DNA of 9,891 nt, taken from positions 1 to 9,891 of the forward strand of contig JACPVY010000437.1 in assembly GCA_016197345.1 (NCBI GenBank), read 5' to 3'. Below the pieces are notes generated by a model that saw only the letters and a program-made list of their open reading frames with translations, was not told the origin of the DNA and did no database searches. This stretch comes from Burkholderiales bacterium (GTDB lineage Bacteria; Pseudomonadota; Gammaproteobacteria; Burkholderiales; Burkholderiaceae_D). Positions 6,803-9,891 of this stretch are shown one piece after another. The position numbers were made by a program, and so were the translations under genes. Every line of letters starts with the position of its first letter. The first letter of the stretch is position 1.

Positions 6803-7750
6803 TTATTTGCCGGGTTGAAACCATAATTCAGGTCGATGCAACGGGGTTTCTGGGGACAGTGTTGGATTGTCGATTTTGAACATGCGCCGTTTTGTCAGTC
6901 CAGCACGTTCGATCAAACCGCCTTTGTGTTTCCAAAAAAGCGCTTGCATACTGCCATCGCGCACCATCATTTCTAAGCCCGCTTCTATGCGCTGTGCCAG
7001 CAATTCGCCTTCGCTATCGCGCCGCACGAAAAAATAGCGTGGTAAGGGGTAGTACAGCAGTAGCGTCGGTTCTACCGCCAATTCGGGAATGCTTTCATGG
7101 CGCTCGCTATATTCGCGCAACGCTTCATCGGCGGAGCGCGAAAAATAGTCAAAGCGGTTCATTTGTAGCATGCCAAATAGCCCCTCGTAATTATTCCCTT
7201 CCACCACATTCAAGCCACTCGCTTGCAAAATGGCGATGTCGGCCCAGCCCCGACCTTGTCCGGCGCGCAAAGGGCGCAATTGCGCGAGATCGGTGATGTG
7301 GGCAAATTGGGGGAGATCGTTTTTGCGCACCAAAAAAATGCGATAGCCTAATAAACCGCGATCAACCGGAATCCGAATCGGGCGCAGTTTTTGTTCCAAT
7401 TCACGCGAAGTGGCGCGCACAAACAAATTCACACGGCCATTCGCCAACATCATTTCTTGTGTCACACGCGCGGGGGCCATGTATTCGCTCGAAGGATGTA
7501 TCTCATACGGACCAAAACGGGCGCTAGTGCGCTCTAAGGCTAGGCGCAATACTTCCCAGTCATACAGATAGCGGGTATCGGTCGGTGATTCTGGTGAGGG
7601 ATAAACAATATCGAATTTATTGCCGGTAGCCAGGGCTGGCTGGCAGAGCAGATCGAGGCAGAGCAAAAGTCCAACAAAGATTGGCTGGCAAATGCAACGA
7701 AGCAGACTTGTTTGCCGCTGACCAGTGACAACTGAAAATCGGACTTTCAT
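6803..7750 (-). CDS. Orphan periplasmic substrate-binding protein, amino-acid-binding (family 3) type
   Basis: The product is 315 aa and predicted periplasmic. A Sec signal peptide is visible: a basic N-terminus, a hydrophobic core (IFVGLLLCLDLL) and a probable cut after ALA at about residue 41. The mature part has the pattern of periplasmic-binding-protein type II folds: FDIVYPSP at its start, an EVLRLALERT helix, NLFVRATSRE, then the second lobe beginning GYRIFLVRK, with DLAQLRPLRAGQGRGWAD, FDYFSRSADEALREY and a final YFFVRRDSEG...MVRDGSMQALFWKH segment. Such proteins bind amino acids or other small solutes, or act as sensory domains. No transporter or histidine kinase gene adjoins it, so the partner is unknown. 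The start at 7750 is preferred over 7771 because GAGG (7756-7759) lies 5 nt upstream. It converges with the cargo operon, with 14 nt between the stop codons. Confidence 0.75.
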   Translation of the reverse strand: MKVRFSVVTGQRQTSLLRCICQPIFVGLLLCLDLLCQPALATGNKFDIVYPSPESPTDTRYLYDWEVLRLALERTSARFGPYEIHPSSEYMAPARVTQEMMLANGRVNLFVRATSRELEQKLRPIRIPVDRGLLGYRIFLVRKNDLPQFAHITDLAQLRPLRAGQGRGWADIAILQASGLNVVEGNNYEGLFGMLQMNRFDYFSRSADEALREYSERHESIPELAVEPTLLLYYPLPRYFFVRRDSEGELLAQRIEAGLEMMVRDGSMQALFWKHKGGLIERAGLTKRRMFKIDNPTLSPETPLHRPELWFQPGK

Positions 7751-7801
7751 CAGAGCCTCGCGTAAGTGCATAGGTCAGAGCTTGCCTATAGCGCGATGCC
7801 A

Positions 7802-7807
7802 AGTATA
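7802..7807 (-). promoter_or_regulatory. Possible -10 element for the orphan binding-protein gene
   Basis: On the minus strand TATACT (five of six matches to TATAAT) lies about 50 nt before the ATG at 7750. The matching -35 region is poor (TGGCTA about 18 nt upstream, within the hairpin arm), so this is a weak prediction. It fits the idea that the gene is transcribed separately from the HDOD gene. Confidence 0.3.
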
Positions 7808-7826
7808 GCGGAGCGGAGCGTTAGCG

Positions 7827-7872
7827 GGAATAGCCATTTTGCCGCAGTGATTTGCCGCAAAATGGCTATTCC
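7827..7872 (-). terminator. Perfect 16-bp inverted repeat between the HDOD-GAF gene and the binding-protein gene
   Basis: GGAATAGCCATTTTGC (7827-7842) and GCAAAATGGCTATTCC (7857-7872) are exact reverse complements around a 14-nt loop. The structure begins 10 nt after the HDOD-GAF stop codon, where a terminator is expected. No T tract follows in the direction of transcription. The direct repeat TTTGCCGCA occurs at 7838-7846 and 7851-7859, spanning the loop. It may act as a terminator, an RNA-stabilising hairpin or a protein-binding palindrome. Confidence 0.5.
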
Positions 7873-7882
7873 ATCGGGACTG

Positions 7883-9448
7883 CTAGCGCACCTGAATCGC
7901 TGTCACCATTTGCCCCATCAAGGTTTTAATCAGCGCCGCTTCATCCGAGGTCACGCCTTCCGGTGCTGGTTCACGCCGATCCGCATAAAACAGACCGACC
8001 TGTGATTTGTCGATCACTATCGGCAAAATCATTAAGCTACGCGCATCGGCTAATAGCGCTTTATGCCAGTCCGGTAGCAATTCACGAATTTTGACTGTGC
8101 TGGCGTCGGCAATCACCAAATCGGCATTGTTTTCCATCGCCAAATGAAACATATCGTTGCTTGGCGTGGTGGAAAACAAAAAACGATTTTGCCGCGCTGC
8201 CTGTTGCTCGCCCATTGCCATCACCGCGCGGTACATATTACTGCGCTTATCCTTGATGCAAACGGTAGCGAAGCGAAAACCGAGGCTTGAATACAGAGTT
8301 TCGACTACGAGCGTCAGCAATTCGCTGGGTTTGTATTTACCCGTGCCCATCATTTGCGTCGCTACCTGAATGCCAGCTAATAGCAGATCGCGTGCGTTTA
8401 AGGGCTTGCCGCTAGGATAGCGCTCATCGGTATGAATTTCATGCGCCGCCATATCAGCCATTTTCAAGACATTGGGCAAGCTGGGCTGGACGATTTCTGG
8501 CGCGCTCGTGATTTGCGGCTCAATGTTGGACGGCTGCGATAAGCTTAGCAGCTTAATCACTTGGCCAATTTCACGCCCGATCAGAGACAGCAGGGCGCGC
8601 ATTTTATCCATATCAAGATGCAAGGCGACGCCATAGCGTTGCAATAGTGTTTGTATCTGAGCGTGGCTGATAGACTGCTGTCCCGCTAACACCACTTGGG
8701 CCGCTTCCGCGCTTAGCGACACCACTTGCCGCATCCACTCTTGGCGTGATTTCGCGACGGCAAGTGAGCCCGAGGGTAGCGGCTCAAGCGCGTGGATCAA
8801 GGGCTCGGGGATATTCCATTCGCGCAGCACGTTTTCCGCCAAAAAATCAAAGCTACAACCCATCACTTGAATCGCAGCCTGTGCTTGGCTTGTGCCAAGA
8901 TCACATAAATCCATGATTTCGCGGAATAATTCTGGCTCATGCGAAGCGATCAATAAGCGCCCTAGATTTCTAAACAAGGCCGCAATCGAGGCTTCTTCCG
9001 CCCCTTGCATATGACTTTGTCGCGCTAACTCGCGTCCGATTAAACTGGCACAGAGCGAGTGCACCAGTTCTTTACGGATGAAAGCAGCATGCCTTCGATT
9101 GGATAAATTATCGACTAGTAACAGAGCTAGTGCGCACGATTTGATGGTGTCAAAACCCAGCATAAAAATGGCGCGTGAGACGGTCGTGACCGGTGTGCTA
9201 CAGCTATTGCGGTAAAACACCGTATTGGCTAAGCGCAGAATTTTCTGCGTCAGCGCAACGTCTGACAAGACGTAGTAGGTCAGATTTTGCGCAGCTTCGT
9301 CTTCCGATGAGGCTAGTTCGACGACGCGGGCAATCGCGATACCGAGAGAAAGCAAATCGGCATCGCTGCGAAACTTTAGCAACAAACGCTCCCGCGTGCG
9401 GGCGGGATCATTGCGTTCTGCTAAGGGAGTGAGAGGGCTGGCTAACAT
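7883..9448 (-). CDS. HDOD domain protein with C-terminal GAF domain
   Basis: This is a 521-aa cytoplasmic regulatory protein. HDOD domains are HD-related helical output domains found in bacterial signalling proteins, and GAF domains bind small ligands or mediate dimerisation. The HDOD part covers about residues 25-215, with the LSDVALTQKILRLANTVFY and TVSRAIFMLGFDTIKSCAL segments typical of the family. Where true HD hydrolases have the His-Asp pair, this protein has FRNLGRLL (159-166), so it is probably not catalytic. The GAF part covers about 372-521 (ELLTLVVETLYSSLGF, SLMILPIVIDKSQVGLFYADR). The frame is open upstream to a TTG at 9622, but the ATG at 9448 has AAGGAA (9453-9458) 4 nt upstream and is the sensible start. 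A promoter is predicted at 9626-9654. The signal it responds to cannot be read from the sequence. Confidence 0.88.
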   Translation of the reverse strand: MLASPLTPLAERNDPARTRERLLLKFRSDADLLSLGIAIARVVELASSEDEAAQNLTYYVLSDVALTQKILRLANTVFYRNSCSTPVTTVSRAIFMLGFDTIKSCALALLLVDNLSNRRHAAFIRKELVHSLCASLIGRELARQSHMQGAEEASIAALFRNLGRLLIASHEPELFREIMDLCDLGTSQAQAAIQVMGCSFDFLAENVLREWNIPEPLIHALEPLPSGSLAVAKSRQEWMRQVVSLSAEAAQVVLAGQQSISHAQIQTLLQRYGVALHLDMDKMRALLSLIGREIGQVIKLLSLSQPSNIEPQITSAPEIVQPSLPNVLKMADMAAHEIHTDERYPSGKPLNARDLLLAGIQVATQMMGTGKYKPSELLTLVVETLYSSLGFRFATVCIKDKRSNMYRAVMAMGEQQAARQNRFLFSTTPSNDMFHLAMENNADLVIADASTVKIRELLPDWHKALLADARSLMILPIVIDKSQVGLFYADRREPAPEGVTSDEAALIKTLMGQMVTAIQVR

Positions 9449-9625
9449 GAGGTTCCTTGAAATAAATTGCAGCGGGAAAAAATTCAAGAAAAGCCGGGAG
9501 ATGCAGAAAAAAGAGAAAGGCCAAATCAGAAAACCATCTGGCATGTGTGTTATTGCTCTGCGGCAATATATGATGTACAGATAATAGGCCAAGCCAAACA
9601 CGAAAGCAAGCAGGCAGGCCAATAA

Positions 9626-9654
9626 ATTATCTGCGCTATTTGCTAAAAGTTCAA
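9626..9654 (-). promoter_or_regulatory. Putative sigma70 promoter of the HDOD-GAF gene
   Basis: On the minus strand TTGAAC (9649-9654) is followed after exactly 17 nt by GATAAT (9626-9631, five of six matches to TATAAT). Transcription would start near 9619, giving an unusually long leader of about 170 nt before the ATG at 9448. No gene was identified between 9449 and 9712. A 7-bp inverted repeat (CTTCAAT 9663-9669, ATTGAAG 9685-9691) lies between the recJ stop and this promoter. Confidence 0.5.
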
Positions 9655-9712
9655 CGAATTTTCTTCAATGCTCCAGCATCATGGATTGAAGGGGAGCTAT
9701 TTCAAATTGCAC

Positions 9713-9891
9713 TCAGGCTTGCGCATGCTCTACCAGCAATTGTACGCGGGTGACACCATTGAAAGTATTGGCGTCAAGTCGATAGGCAATCTGGGCTTTG
9801 GCTGGCAGGCTTTCGCTATGGCCGAACCAAATGGCATCGAATTGCACGCCTTGTTTTTCCAGTTGCAATTTCAAATGCCGTTCTTTCAGCA
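9713..9891 (-). CDS. recJ: Single-stranded-DNA-specific exonuclease RecJ (C-terminal end, gene continues beyond the window)
   Basis: Only the last 58 codons are in the window; the stop (TGA) reads at 9715-9713. The peptide runs ...LKERHLKLQLEKQGVQFDAI, then WFGHSE...AYRLDANTFNGVTRVQLLVEH. This resembles the C-terminal OB-like domain of RecJ: an R-H-L-K-L strand, an 'aIwF' strand, a Y-R-L-D-x-N-x-(F/W)-N-G turn, and the closing (V)QLLVEH strand. RecJ is the 5'-3' exonuclease of recombination and mismatch repair and binds Mn or Mg in its N-terminal part, which is not seen here. The identification rests on this short tail. Confidence 0.72.
   Translation of the reverse strand, partial: LKERHLKLQLEKQGVQFDAIWFGHSESLPAKAQIAYRLDANTFNGVTRVQLLVEHAQA

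Noticed and set aside
6892..7296. Plus-strand open frame of 134 codons opposite the binding-protein gene
   Set aside because: It is rich in Arg/Ser/Cys and is antisense to a gene with a signal peptide and binding-fold pattern, so it is a shadow frame.
9663..9691. 7-bp inverted repeat as terminator of recJ
   Set aside because: The stem is short and AT-rich, the loop is 15 nt, and no T tract follows on the minus strand, so I do not call it.
1..9891. CRISPR array, insertion sequence, tRNA or rRNA
   Set aside because: No regularly spaced repeats, transposase-like product with terminal repeats, or tRNA-like cloverleaf was seen while reading either strand by eye.

Overview
The window looks like chromosomal DNA of a moderate-GC Gram-negative bacterium, most likely a betaproteobacterium (Burkholderiales, perhaps Oxalobacteraceae). 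This placement rests on the character of the RF3, RecJ and HDOD-GAF proteins and is an inference, not a search result. No rRNA, tRNA, insertion sequence or CRISPR array is visible.

Left part (1-2900, + strand). The window opens inside a gene for a family-5 (oligopeptide/dipeptide type) ABC transporter substrate-binding protein. It is followed by a compact site where a rho-independent terminator overlaps a good sigma70-type promoter. Next is prfC, encoding peptide chain release factor 3, a housekeeping gene. A 12-bp perfect hairpin bracketed by short direct repeats follows prfC.

Middle part (about 2900-6790, + strand). This is the accessory and most interesting section: two adjacent genes, 66 nt apart, probably one operon. 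The first product (751 aa) has an N-terminal tag region, a DUF4157 'eCIS core' domain with an intact HEAWH motif and a downstream EREAD, a low-complexity linker, a putative HNH-like/non-specific nuclease domain, and a C-terminal helix-hairpin-helix. The second (441 aa) has no DUF4157 domain, but its first 60 residues carry the same signatures: M-x-E-x-M-x-Q-K-K start, LxDxR repeats and VxQR motifs ending in VVQR. Its remaining ~380 residues match nothing I recognise. Both look like cargo (effectors) of an extracellular contractile injection system or a related export route. No injection-system structural gene, chaperone or immunity gene is in the window. The ~270-nt leader contains five exact copies of GTTGCC/GGCAAC.

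Right part (6803-9891, - strand). Three genes run leftward and converge on the cargo pair with 14 nt between stop codons: the 3' end of recJ, an HDOD-GAF regulatory protein with its own promoter, and an orphan periplasmic binding protein of the amino-acid-binding type. A 16-bp perfect hairpin separates the last two.

The housekeeping genes do not form a pathway with one another. The functional unit worth attention is the two-gene cargo operon inserted between prfC and the convergent minus-strand genes.
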